Source: [Clostridium] symbiosum ATCC 14940
GTDB taxonomy: Bacteria; Bacillota; Clostridia; Lachnospirales; Lachnospiraceae
NCBI RefSeq assembly: GCF_000466485.1
Contig: NZ_KE992834.1
Coordinates: forward strand, 1-37,482
Length of the DNA: 37,482 bases
Direction of reading: 5' to 3'
Shown here: positions 17,610 to 25,088 of the stretch, piece by piece
Numbering within the stretch: the first letter of the stretch is position 1
Layout of the letters: every line of letters begins with the position of its first letter
The notes under the pieces: generated by a model
What the model saw: the letters and a program-made list of their open reading frames with translations, nothing else
The model's database searches: none
Told to the model about the DNA's origin: nothing
Program-made: the position numbers and the translations under genes

Positions 17610-18495
17610 GACATTAACAGGGCATCTCGCCGCATTCATCACCATATTAATCTGGGGAACCACCTTCATTTCCACGAAGGTACTTCTGCGGTCCTTTTCA
17701 CCGATTGAAATTTTATTCATCCGTTTTGTTATCGGTTATCTGGCCCTGTGGTGTGCCTGTCCGAAGAGCTTTAAACCGGCGGACAGAAAGCAGGAGGGCT
17801 ATTTTGTGCTGGCCGGCCTGCTCGGCGTAACGCTCTATTACCTTTTTGAGAATATCGCGCTCACTTATACACTGGCCTCTAATGTTGGGGTAATTATATC
17901 CATAGCCCCCTTTTTTACCGTTATCTTCACCTGTGTTTTTCTTCGGGAAGGACGTCCCGGGGCAAGGTTTTTCTGCGGTTTTCTGATTGCCATGGCCGGA
18001 ATCTTTTTAATCAGCTTTGACAGCGGCCAGACGCTCAAGCTGAATCCCATGGGCGATATACTTGCCGTCATTGCGGCGGTGCTGTGGGCCTCATATTCGA
18101 CGCTGATGAAAAAGATTACCGGGTTCGGCTATAACACGGTTCAGGTGACCAGGAGGATTTTTTTCTAGGGAATCATTCTGATGGTACCGGCTCTGTTCTG
18201 GATGGGTTTCGATGTGAAGCTTGATCAGTTTTTGGAACCGGTTATGCTAATGAACCTGATCTTTTTAGGACTGGGGGCATCCGCGCTTTGCTTTGCCACG
18301 TGGAATTATGCCGTGAAAATACTGGGCTCGGTCAAAACGATTATCTATATCTATATGGTGCCTGTCATTACGGCCGTCACCTCGGCGCTGATTCTGCACG
18401 AGAAGATGACGAAGGCGATGATATGCGGAATCTTTTTAACATTATTAGGCCTGTTTTTATCAGAGGACAGGAGAAAGAAAGAGAGGAAAAATTAA
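17599..18495 (+). pseudogene. EamA/DMT family transporter interrupted by an in-frame amber codon
   Basis: Read through, this is a 298-codon EamA permease: ten membrane helices in two EamA repeats, the normal family length. The first half (to 18165) begins GHLAAFITILIWGTTFISTK. The second half, after the stop, continues in the same frame with GIILMVPALFWMGFD and ends in a hydrophobic helix and basic tail. The only interruption is TAG at 18166-18168, in the context RRIFF-stop-GIILM, where relatives (from memory) usually have an aromatic residue; one base change from TAC or TAT would explain it. A new ATG at 18181 follows, but a split five-helix product seems unlikely to be functional. Overlaps the AraC gene by 11 bases. 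It may be a real nonsense mutation or a sequencing error. Confidence 0.8.
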
Positions 18496-18542
18496 AATGG
18501 ATACGGAAAGAAACCTCCCTCTGCTCCGTTAGAGGCGTATTC

Positions 18543-19427
18543 TTACTGATACCGGCGCAGTTCTTCATAAACCTTCAAATAAATATCTGAAAAAACACTT
18601 CCCCTGTTCCAGATAAACGTAAAATCATGATCCAGTTCAAAATCTTTCAGAGGCATCCTGCGCAGGGTCCCGTTTTGGATTCCCTGCAGGGCGGCCGCCT
18701 CATAGAGAAAAGAGATGCCGAGATTTTTTTCGAGAAGCTCCAGAATGACATGCATGCTGCCAATCTCCGTGATATGGGTGAAATCGGAGAGGCGGATATT
18801 TTTCATGTCCAGATGTTTCTCAAGGATATCCCGGGTCCCGGAACCAGGCTCCCGCAGCAGCAGATGTTCATTGAACAGATCCCGGATCCGGCAGGGTTCA
18901 TTCGGGAGGCTGTGGCGCGTAGAGCAGACCGGAATGAACGGCTCGGTGCGGTAAATGTGGGAGTCAAATTCGGACGTATCATAATTGCCTTCCACCAGAG
19001 CAAAATGGATATCGCCTGTGCGGAGACGTTTTAATAAATCATCCGTATTGGAGATGATCAGACTGAGGCTGTCGCCGGGATGGCGGCTCAGATAAGAGGC
19101 CAGCGGTTCAGAGATTACCGCCTCCCCGATCGTCATAGTGGTGCCGAAGCGGAGGGCAAGGCCCGAGGGCGAGAGCCTGGAAATCTGTTCTTTCATAAAC
19201 TGCTCATCGCTTTTTATCGCCGACGCAGTCCTCAGCAGAATTTTACCGGCCGGGGAGAGAAGAAGCTTCTTTCCGTCGTGCTGGAACAGCTTTATGTGGT
19301 ACAGCTTTTCCAGATAGTGTATATGCTGCGTAACTGCCGGCTGGGTAATATGAAGCGCCTCGGCGGCCTTGGTATAATTCATATATTCGCATACGGTTAA
19401 AAAGGTACTAACCCTGAAATCCAGCAT
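18543..19427 (-). CDS. LysR family transcriptional regulator
   Basis: A 294-residue LysR-type regulator. The N-terminal winged HTH (about 1-60) reads FLTVCEYMNYTKAAEALHIT then QPAVTQHIHYLE, the canonical LysR motif. The remainder is a periplasmic-binding-protein-like effector domain with LREPGSGTRDILE, a segment typical of the CysB/CbbR/YeiE branch. The start is the ATG read from 19427 down, because AGGAGG stands 9 bases upstream; a longer frame to 19517 lacks a ribosome site and runs through a probable operator. It is divergent from the YeiH-type transporter, the same arrangement as E. coli yeiE/yeiH, and probably controls it. Confidence 0.92.
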   Translation of the reverse strand: MLDFRVSTFLTVCEYMNYTKAAEALHITQPAVTQHIHYLEKLYHIKLFQHDGKKLLLSPAGKILLRTASAIKSDEQFMKEQISRLSPSGLALRFGTTMTIGEAVISEPLASYLSRHPGDSLSLIISNTDDLLKRLRTGDIHFALVEGNYDTSEFDSHIYRTEPFIPVCSTRHSLPNEPCRIRDLFNEHLLLREPGSGTRDILEKHLDMKNIRLSDFTHITEIGSMHVILELLEKNLGISFLYEAAALQGIQNGTLRRMPLKDFELDHDFTFIWNRGSVFSDIYLKVYEELRRYQ

Positions 19428-19464
19428 AATCAATTTCCTCCTGTGTCCTGTGCTGTTCAGTATG

Positions 19465-19497
19465 TATAAGCTGTTCACTGTCTGTGAATAGCTTATA
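19465..19497. promoter_or_regulatory. 14-bp dyad, probable LysR operator
   Basis: TATAAGCTGTTCAC (19465-19478) and GTGAATAGCTTATA (19484-19497) pair with a single G-T mismatch around a 5-base centre. The core TCAC-N5-GTGA fits the LysR T-N11-A rule. On the minus strand it overlaps plausible -35 (TTCACA) and -10 (TACATA) boxes of the LysR gene, suggesting autorepression. Confidence 0.6.
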
Positions 19498-19506
19498 TAA
19501 ATGTAT

Positions 19507-19559
19507 TGATATATCATAACACATTTTTATTGAAGTATAAATATATATAATTTTACATT
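19507..19559 (+). promoter_or_regulatory. palindrome and candidate promoter for the YeiH-type gene
   Basis: TGATATATCA (19507-19516) is a perfect palindrome in the divergent region. TTGAAG (19530-19535), 18 bases, TACATT (19554-19559) is a candidate promoter reading toward the transporter. The palindrome lies just upstream of the -35, where an activator LysR would bind. Confidence 0.4.
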
Positions 19560-19680
19560 ATCGATGGGGCGAGTTACCATATATTTCATGAATTAGGAAG
19601 TACCTCCGGCGGCAGGACAGCGAGCCGGGATACATATAAACCTATTTTCAATGAAAAGATGAAAAACAGGAGGAAATGAA

Positions 19681-20721
19681 ATGGAATTCGCAAAAAAAAA
19701 TGGAAAGGGATTGCTTCTTTGTCTGGGCGTGGCAATTCCGGCATGGTTCGCAGGAAAGATATTTCCGGTTGCGGGAGGAGCCGTGATTGCTATTATGGCG
19801 GGAATGATAATTACCATGTTTATAAAGGATAAATCGCCTTTTATGGGCGGCATCCATTTTTCTTCTAAAAAAATATTGCAGTGGGCCGTAATTCTATTGG
19901 GCTTTGGTCTGAATCTCCACGTAATACTCAAAACAGGAAGAGAGTCACTTCCGATTATCGTGTCCACAATCACGATTTCACTGGTGATTGCCTATGTTTT
20001 ACATAAGACAATGCATATTCCTTCCAATATCTCAACCCTGATTGGAGTCGGTTCCTCCATCTGCGGAGGCTCGGCTATCGCCGCCACGGCTCCGGTAATT
20101 GAGGCGGATGATGAGGAGGTTGCCCAGGCCATATCCGTTATTTTCTTTTTCAACGTTCTGGCAGCCATCTTTTTCCCTATGTTTGGTAATTTTCTCGGGT
20201 TTGATACGACTACGGGAAATGCTTTTGGAATCTTTGCCGGGACGGCAGTCAATGATACTTCCTCGGTGACGGCGACGGCGGCCACTTGGGACAGCATGTG
20301 GAACCTGGGGTCTGCAACACTTGATAAGGCTGTGACGGTAAAGCTGACCAGGACACTGGCCATTATTCCGATTACACTCTTCCTTGCTTTTCTTAGAACG
20401 GAAAAAGAGGAAAAGGAAGATAAGGCCGAAGGGAAAAAAGTAAGCCTGAAACAAATATTCCCGTTCTTTATTCTCTATTTTATTGCCGCATCCATTATCA
20501 CCACGGTGGCAGTCCAGGCAGGCGTGCCGGTTGAGTTTTTTAATCCGATAAAAGAGCTGAGCAAGTTCTTTATTGTTCTTGCGATGGCTGCGATTGGACT
20601 GAATACCAATATTGTCGATCTGATAAGAACGGGGGGAAAACCGATTATTATGGGCTTTAGCTGCTGGGTCGGAATCACGGGAGTCAGCCTGCTGCTGCAG
20701 AGAGTGATGGGAATCTGGTAG
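19681..20721 (+). CDS. YeiH family putative sulfate exporter
   Basis: A 346-residue membrane protein with about ten helices, matching the YeiH/UPF0324 family length. Characteristic segments are LLGFGLNLHVIL, the glycine-rich GVGSSICGGSAIAATAPVI, and GTAVNDTSSVTATAA, with charged EADDEEVAQ following the second. Family members are annotated as putative sulfate exporters; direct evidence is thin, so the substrate is uncertain. AGGAGG lies 6 bases before the ATG. The divergent LysR gene and the dyads between them point to ligand-dependent control. Confidence 0.88.
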   Translation: MEFAKKNGKGLLLCLGVAIPAWFAGKIFPVAGGAVIAIMAGMIITMFIKDKSPFMGGIHFSSKKILQWAVILLGFGLNLHVILKTGRESLPIIVSTITISLVIAYVLHKTMHIPSNISTLIGVGSSICGGSAIAATAPVIEADDEEVAQAISVIFFFNVLAAIFFPMFGNFLGFDTTTGNAFGIFAGTAVNDTSSVTATAATWDSMWNLGSATLDKAVTVKLTRTLAIIPITLFLAFLRTEKEEKEDKAEGKKVSLKQIFPFFILYFIAASIITTVAVQAGVPVEFFNPIKELSKFFIVLAMAAIGLNTNIVDLIRTGGKPIIMGFSCWVGITGVSLLLQRVMGIW

Positions 20722-20728
20722 TAAAGCT

Positions 20729-20756
20729 TTGCAAATCCTTTTAATTGATATACAAT
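20729..20756 (+). promoter_or_regulatory. promoter for the MerR gene
   Basis: TTGCAA (20729-20734), 16-base spacer, TACAAT (20751-20756), immediately after the YeiH-type stop codon. Confidence 0.5.
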
Positions 20757-20830
20757 GAAGGCATAGAGCCTGTGTGCCGGAGCGAGGAACGGACAGGGCG
20801 GACGAAAACGCGAGAGGAGATACCGATACC

Positions 20831-21238
20831 ATGACAATTGCGGAAGTAAGTAAAAATTATGAGATATCAGCGGATACGCTGCGCTATTATGAGCGCATCG
20901 GTCTGCTCCCTCCTGTGCCCCGTACGAAAAGCGGAATCAGGGATTATGATGAGGATTCCCTGAAATGGATTCAGCTGATGAAGTGCATGAGGAAGGCCGG
21001 GGTACAGATAGAGGCGCTTGTCGAATATGTAGTCTTGTTTGAACAGGGGACGGAGACGGTAAATGCCCGTAAGAATATCCTGGTTGAGCAGAGAGCCCAG
21101 CTTTTGGAAAGAATGAAGGATCTCCAGGAGTCGCTGGATCTGCTGGACAGCAAGATCGAGCATTATGAACAGGTGCTTGTCCCGGCTCAGGAAAGTCTGA
21201 GAAGGCCGGAAGATGTGGAGACAAAGAAAGGCGCCTGA
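20831..21238 (+). CDS. MerR family transcriptional regulator
   Basis: A 135-residue regulator. The N-terminus MTIAEVSKNYEISADTLRYY, followed by ERIGLLPPVPRTKSGIRDY, is the MerR winged HTH. A long helix (about 75-118: LFEQGTETVNARKNILVEQR and following) is the dimerisation coiled coil. No C-terminal cysteine metal site is present, so metal sensing is unlikely; this subgroup often answers to aldehydes or other electrophiles. The start at 20831 is used because the HTH begins there and GAGAGGAGA lies 10 bases upstream; a longer frame from 20774 adds a low-complexity leader. No enzyme gene is next to it; a promoter with a 19-base spacer lies 80 bases downstream. Confidence 0.9.
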   Translation: MTIAEVSKNYEISADTLRYYERIGLLPPVPRTKSGIRDYDEDSLKWIQLMKCMRKAGVQIEALVEYVVLFEQGTETVNARKNILVEQRAQLLERMKDLQESLDLLDSKIEHYEQVLVPAQESLRRPEDVETKKGA

Positions 21239-21316
21239 ACGGGTCCGGCTGAAGACTGCCTGTAAATGTCTGGATATTTTGTAAGAAAAGTGTCAGAAAA
21301 ATTCACAAATAATATA

Positions 21317-21347
21317 TTGACTTCACCCTGACGGTGTTTGGTATAAT
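21317..21347 (+). promoter_or_regulatory. promoter with 19-base spacer, MerR-type geometry
   Basis: TTGACT (21317-21322), 19-base spacer, TATAAT (21342-21347). Inside the spacer CACC (21324-21327) and GGTG (21333-21336) form a dyad. Overlong spacers with a central dyad are the hallmark of MerR-activated promoters. The -10 lies inside the left arm of the terminator at 21332-21384. Confidence 0.55.
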
Positions 21348-21384
21348 GTACAATGAACTATATTATACCAAACACCGGTTTTTT
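21332..21384 (+). terminator. intrinsic terminator overlapping a promoter
   Basis: A perfect 16-bp stem (21332-21347 with 21362-21377), extended by three inner pairs including one G-T, with an 8-base loop, then TTTTTT (21379-21384). It ends MerR transcripts. Transcripts starting near 21354 contain only the right arm and so should escape termination. Confidence 0.85.
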
Positions 21385-21389
21385 ATTTT

Positions 21390-21407
21390 ACAGGACGTAT
21401 GTCCTGT
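21390..21407 (+). repeat. 7-bp hairpin in the GH25 leader
   Basis: ACAGGAC (21390-21396), GTAT, GTCCTGT (21401-21407). A perfect short hairpin in the untranslated leader of the muramidase gene; function unknown. Confidence 0.4.
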
Positions 21408-21537
21408 GAATTAAAAAATGCTCCGCGAGGATCGCGCAGCGGAGGCAGGGACTTATGCTGCCGCAGCGGCCCGACTGCCGGGAAAGAAGAAAAACTGTAA
21501 AAAGTTAATTTACTTCGGAAAGGAATGTACTGGATTT

Positions 21538-23382
21538 ATGAAATATGGAAAACGTTTGACTGCCTGTACTCTGGCAGGGCTGCTGGGGATATCTGTATTT
21601 TCACAGCCGCTCACCGTATATGCGAAAGAATGGAGCAGGGTGGGCAATGTATATCAGATGGTGGACGGAACCCCTATTCACGGTGTTCTGGCAAGGGGAA
21701 TCGATCTTTCTTACTGGAACCAGAATGTGGATTGGAACCAGGTGGCGGCTGACGATGTGAAGTTTGCCATGCTGGCAACAAGATTCAGAGGGGCTGAGGA
21801 TCCCTTCTTCAGTATCAATGCCCGTGGGGCAAGCAGCGTCGGAATCGACATTGGCGCCTATATTTATTCCTATGCGACATCCGTTGAGATGGCCGAACAG
21901 GAGGCGGATTTTATTCTCAATGTGATTAAGGACTATCCGATTTCCTATCCGGTTGTGTTTGACGCGGAGGATGCCAACACACTCGGCACTTTGTCACCTT
22001 CCGAGGTCAGTGCGGTGATTAATGCCTTCTGCCGCAAGATTGAGGCGGCGGGATACCACCCGATGGTTTATGCCAATGAGCATTGGATCAAGAATAAAAT
22101 CGATATGTCGGCGCTGAATTATGACATGTGGGTGGCAAGATACGGCGTCATGTATACATATGACAGTCCGGCCATGTGGCAGGCCACCAACACAGGCTCC
22201 ATTAACGGAATTAACGGCAACGTGGACATAAATTTCCTGTATAAAGACTTCTCCAGTGTTATTCCGGCAAATACATGGAGAACGATCGGAGGCAGCACAT
22301 ATTATTATCAGAATTATACAATGCAGAAATCGACCTGGATCAATGATGGCCAGGGTCAGTATTATATGAGCGCCGACGGCACACCGGCCAAAGGCTGGAT
22401 GACATTCCCGGAGGGACGCTATTATCTGGATGCCTCCACCGGAAAGATGGCGACAGACTGGCAGCAGCTTGACGGAGCCTGGTATTTCTTCGACCCGTCG
22501 GGCACAATGGCTACAGGCTGGAGGGATGTGAACGGAGCCAGATATTATATGGACGGAGAGGGAAGAATGCAGACCGGCTGGCAGGATATCGACGGAGCAC
22601 GCTATTACCTGGATGGTTCAGGCCGGATGACCACCGGCTGGCAGAATCCGGACGGAGCCAGTTATTATCTGGGCACGGATGGAAAGATGCAGACCGGCTG
22701 GGCACAGGTAAACGGAGCCTGGTATTATCTGAACAATGAAGGAAAGATGCAGACAGGCTGGCAGGAGATAGAAGGAAGACGCTACTTCCTTGACGCCTCG
22801 GGCGTTATGAAGACCAGCTGGCAGGATATTGACGGAGCCTGGTATTATTTCAGTGCGTCAGGAGCTATGAAGACCGGCTGGCAGAATCTGGACGGAGTCT
22901 GGTATTATCTGAACGGCGAAGGAAAGATGCAGACCGGCTGGCAGAATGTAGAAGGCAGGCATTATTACATGGATTCTGCAGGCGTTATGCAGACCGGCTG
23001 GCAGAATATTAACGGAAGCTGGTATTATCTGGACAGCAGCGGCGCCATGCAGACCGGCTGGCAGGATATAGGCGGAGCCAGGTATTATTTAAACGACAGC
23101 GGAGTTATGCTGACAGACTGGCAGGATATAGGCGGGGCCAGGTATTACTTTAACAGCAGCGGTGCGATGGTATCCGGCTGGCAGGATATAGGCGGAGCCA
23201 GATATTACTTTGACACGGCAAACGGCGCCCTGGCGGTAAATACGGTCCTGGAACTTGACGGAGTTAAGTATCAGGCCGGAGCAGACGGCGTTTGCACACC
23301 GATAACGGCAGAGACGGCAGACGCAGCGCAGCAGACAGAGCAGGCTCAGCAGACGCCGTCACAGCAGGGGCCCGGACATTGA
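21538..23382 (+). CDS. secreted GH25 muramidase with choline-binding-type repeats
   Basis: A 614-residue secreted wall hydrolase. A signal peptide (MKYGKRLTACTLAGLLGISV and following, cut near residue 29 at VYA-KE) leads to a GH25 lysozyme domain (about 50-240), with the N-terminal Asp in GIDLSYW (D56) and the acidic pair D142-A-E144 in VFDAED. From about residue 248 come around sixteen 20-residue aromatic repeats of the form GWQDIDGARYYLDGSGRMQT, the CW_1/choline-binding type that attaches proteins to wall polymers. A Gln/Ala-rich tail ends the protein. The enzyme cleaves the MurNAc-GlcNAc bond. The ATG at 21538 is chosen because the signal peptide starts there and GGAAAGGAA lies upstream; a frame open from 21418 would bury the signal peptide. 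Confidence 0.9.
   Translation: MKYGKRLTACTLAGLLGISVFSQPLTVYAKEWSRVGNVYQMVDGTPIHGVLARGIDLSYWNQNVDWNQVAADDVKFAMLATRFRGAEDPFFSINARGASSVGIDIGAYIYSYATSVEMAEQEADFILNVIKDYPISYPVVFDAEDANTLGTLSPSEVSAVINAFCRKIEAAGYHPMVYANEHWIKNKIDMSALNYDMWVARYGVMYTYDSPAMWQATNTGSINGINGNVDINFLYKDFSSVIPANTWRTIGGSTYYYQNYTMQKSTWINDGQGQYYMSADGTPAKGWMTFPEGRYYLDASTGKMATDWQQLDGAWYFFDPSGTMATGWRDVNGARYYMDGEGRMQTGWQDIDGARYYLDGSGRMTTGWQNPDGASYYLGTDGKMQTGWAQVNGAWYYLNNEGKMQTGWQEIEGRRYFLDASGVMKTSWQDIDGAWYYFSASGAMKTGWQNLDGVWYYLNGEGKMQTGWQNVEGRHYYMDSAGVMQTGWQNINGSWYYLDSSGAMQTGWQDIGGARYYLNDSGVMLTDWQDIGGARYYFNSSGAMVSGWQDIGGARYYFDTANGALAVNTVLELDGVKYQAGADGVCTPITAETADAAQQTEQAQQTPSQQGPGH
22277..23250 (+). repeat. array of about sixteen 60-bp wall-binding repeats
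   Basis: Coding tandem repeats of the GH25 protein, unit about 60 bp, each with a GW and a YY pair. The last three units (about 23060-23210) share GWQDIGGARYY and are the most alike, suggesting recent duplication. This is not a CRISPR array. Confidence 0.85.
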
Positions 23383-23410
23383 TTTATTACATCTGATTGC
23401 AAATAGCGGC

Positions 23411-23454
23411 AAAAAGCCGGAAAGCAGCTGATATCAGGGCTGCTTTCCGGCTTT
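23411..23454. terminator. bidirectional terminator between the GH25 and MarR genes
   Basis: AAAGCCGGAAAGCAGC (23413-23428) pairs perfectly with 23439-23454 around a 10-base loop. On the minus strand the stem is followed by TTTTT, so it mainly serves the MarR gene. The MarR stop codon (23434-23436) lies in the loop and its last codons form part of the stem. Confidence 0.8.
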
Positions 23455-23937
23455 CCGGTTGGCGGATGTTTCACGGCTTTCCTCAACGTCCAGAACAAAA
23501 GTTTCATTCAGCTTTTTCTGGATTTCCACAAAGATGCGCAGCTGTTCGTCGCTGAAAGCTTCCAGATTCTTATAGGTGCGTTTGTAACAGCGCTGTTCGA
23601 ACTGATTATGGCCTTCATAGATAGCCCATCCCTCCGGAGTGAGAGTCAGGTTGTATTCCCGGTTGTTATCGGCATTTCTCGTCTGTTCAATCCATCCCTT
23701 CTGGCGGAGCTTGCGCAGAATCTGGGAACAGGCGCTGGGAGTTTTCCTGAGTATTGCGGACAGTTCAACGGCTGTTATGCCCGGTCGCTCACCTACAAGA
23801 TGAATGATCTTAGATTCTGCCTGATAGAGAACGGCGGTTCCGTAATCGTGGATCATCGAGTCGTATTCATGCATCAGGCGGTATGACTCATCCAGCTCAT
23901 CGATCATTTCGTGGTAAATTGTGTATCGTGCATCCAT
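23434..23937 (-). CDS. MarR family transcriptional regulator
   Basis: A 167-residue winged-helix regulator. A helical N-terminal dimerisation part precedes the DNA-binding region (about 50-115), with PGITAVELSAILRKTPSACS then QILRKLRQKGWIEQ as the HTH, and NADNNREYNLTLTPEG as the beta wing. C-terminal helices complete the dimer fold; the final residues are polar and basic. MarR proteins usually repress themselves and a nearby transporter or stress gene. Here the nearest genes are the convergent GH25 muramidase and the cotJ operon, so its target is unclear. A good promoter lies upstream (23974-24002). Confidence 0.9.
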   Translation of the reverse strand: MDARYTIYHEMIDELDESYRLMHEYDSMIHDYGTAVLYQAESKIIHLVGERPGITAVELSAILRKTPSACSQILRKLRQKGWIEQTRNADNNREYNLTLTPEGWAIYEGHNQFEQRCYKRTYKNLEAFSDEQLRIFVEIQKKLNETFVLDVEESRETSANRKAGKQP

Positions 23938-23973
23938 TCCTTTGTCCTCACCTTATCAATCTTCTTTCTGCAA

Positions 23974-24002
23974 GTATAATATGAATTGCAGTAGTTTGTC
24001 AA
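23974..24002 (-). promoter_or_regulatory. promoter for the MarR gene
   Basis: On the minus strand, TTGACA (24002-23997), 17 bases, TTATAC (23979-23974). Nearby GCAA (23970) and TTGC (23986) half-sites could be part of an autoregulatory MarR operator, but the dyad is imperfect. Confidence 0.6.
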
Positions 24003-24032
24003 ACTCGCTGTGGATATTTTTTCCATCTGTTT

Positions 24033-24068
24033 AAATGCCCGTTACTGTTCATACAGTAACAAATGCCC
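24033..24068. repeat. 20-bp palindrome flanked by 8-bp direct repeats
   Basis: AAATGCCC (24033-24040), then the perfect palindrome GTTACTGT-TCAT-ACAGTAAC (24041-24060), then AAATGCCC again (24061-24068). The arrangement looks like a target-site duplication around a minimal inverted-repeat element. Confidence 0.55.
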
Positions 24069-24213
24069 AGGATTGGAATGGACCATCGTTATATAATAGA
24101 AGAAAGTGCTATGTAGCCGGAGAAGTACTCACCGCAGCAGACAGGATTTGCCTGCCGTTTTGCCAGGGTGGGTATTCCTCCGGTTTTCATACTGTCTTTT
24201 CTGTTACCAATCT

Positions 24214-24822
24214 TTATTGTATAAACTTCTTGTCAAATTCCGGGTTAAAATAATAGTAGTTCTTGGAATCCATCGTATCCTTTAAGTTCTCCAGCGCTTC
24301 ACCGAACCGCTGGAAGTGGACCAGCTCCCTGGCACGCAGAAACTGAAGCGGAGCGCGCACATCGGGATCTGTAATAATGCGCAGAAGATTGTCATAGGTG
24401 GTTCTGGCTTTTTGCTCGGCCGCAAGATCCTCCGTCAGATCAGTGATGGCGTCACCCTTACTCTGAAATTCGCATGCATTAAACGGAATACCTGCCGCTG
24501 CCGTGGGCCAGAGGGCGCTGGTATGGTCCACATAATAGGCATCAAAACCGGCTGTTCTGGCATCATCGATGGTCATATTCTTTGTAAGCTGGTAAATCAT
24601 GGCGCAAATCATTTCCATGTGGGCCAGCTCCTCCGTACCGATATCCGTCAGCAGACCGGCCACTTTTTTACAGGGCATGGAATAACGCTGGGATAAATAC
24701 CGCATGGAAGCAGCCAATTCTCCGTCCGGGCCGCCGAACTGGCTTATAATTAATGAAGCTGTCTTGGGACAGCAGGTTTTGATATTAACCGGAAACTGAA
24801 GCCGTTTTTCATAGTTCCACAT
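24214..24822 (-). CDS. cotJC: spore coat protein CotJC (manganese-catalase-like)
   Basis: A 202-residue protein of the manganese catalase/ferritin-like fold. Metal-ligand motifs are visible: E in GGPDGELAASMRY, the ExxH of GTEELAHMEM, E in EDLAAEQKAR and the ExxH of RARELVHFQRF. CotJC is deposited in the spore coat with CotJA and CotJB during mother-cell development. The ATG read from 24822 follows GGAAGGAGGTG and shares one base with the cotJB stop codon, so translation is coupled. A longer frame from 24864 would overlap cotJB and is not used. Third gene of cotJABC. Confidence 0.93.
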   Translation of the reverse strand: MWNYEKRLQFPVNIKTCCPKTASLIISQFGGPDGELAASMRYLSQRYSMPCKKVAGLLTDIGTEELAHMEMICAMIYQLTKNMTIDDARTAGFDAYYVDHTSALWPTAAAGIPFNACEFQSKGDAITDLTEDLAAEQKARTTYDNLLRIITDPDVRAPLQFLRARELVHFQRFGEALENLKDTMDSKNYYYFNPEFDKKFIQ

Positions 24823-25088
24823 TAAAGGGCACCTCCTTCCCATGGTGCGGGTCCGTCCAGCCATGTGAAATGGTCGGAAAGTCCGCCGTTTTTACTAATA
24901 CAGTCTACGGTGAGCGGTTCAAAATTTGCTGCGAAATCTTTTAAAAGCTGTTCGCGCTTCGGCGCCATCTGATTAAAATAGGAGATGGCGTCCGCACAAT
25001 CCGGATGGGTATCCAGATAAAGAGTTACATCATTCAGTGCGAAGCTTACCTCGTCAATTTCTTTTAAAAGTGTGGTTCTGTCCGTCAT
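24822..25088 (-). CDS. cotJB: spore coat protein CotJB
   Basis: An 88-residue protein matching CotJB in size and content: a helical N-terminal half (LLKEIDEVSFALNDVTLYLD), a middle with AISYFNQMAPKREQLL, and the C-terminal signature WLDGPAPWEGG. It lies between cotJA and cotJC, overlapping cotJA by 4 bases (ATGA) and cotJC by one. Spore coat assembly component with no known enzymatic activity. Confidence 0.93.
   Translation of the reverse strand: MTDRTTLLKEIDEVSFALNDVTLYLDTHPDCADAISYFNQMAPKREQLLKDFAANFEPLTVDCISKNGGLSDHFTWLDGPAPWEGGAL

Noticed and set aside
18166-18168. TAG as a pyrrolysine or suppressed codon
   Set aside because: No pyrrolysine genes or suppressor tRNA in the window and no downstream insertion element; a simple nonsense change or read error is more likely.
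20032-20832. Minus-strand ORF of 266 codons opposite the YeiH-type gene
   Set aside because: Composition is Lys/Arg/Ser-rich and irregular, with no domain pattern; the plus-strand membrane protein explains the region.
21418-21537. Longer N-terminus for the GH25 protein
   Set aside because: The extra 40 residues precede a clear signal peptide, start near leader hairpins and lack a ribosome site.
24035-24253. 72-codon plus-strand ORF between the MarR and cotJC genes
   Set aside because: It starts inside the palindrome flank, lacks a ribosome site and runs into the 3' end of cotJC.
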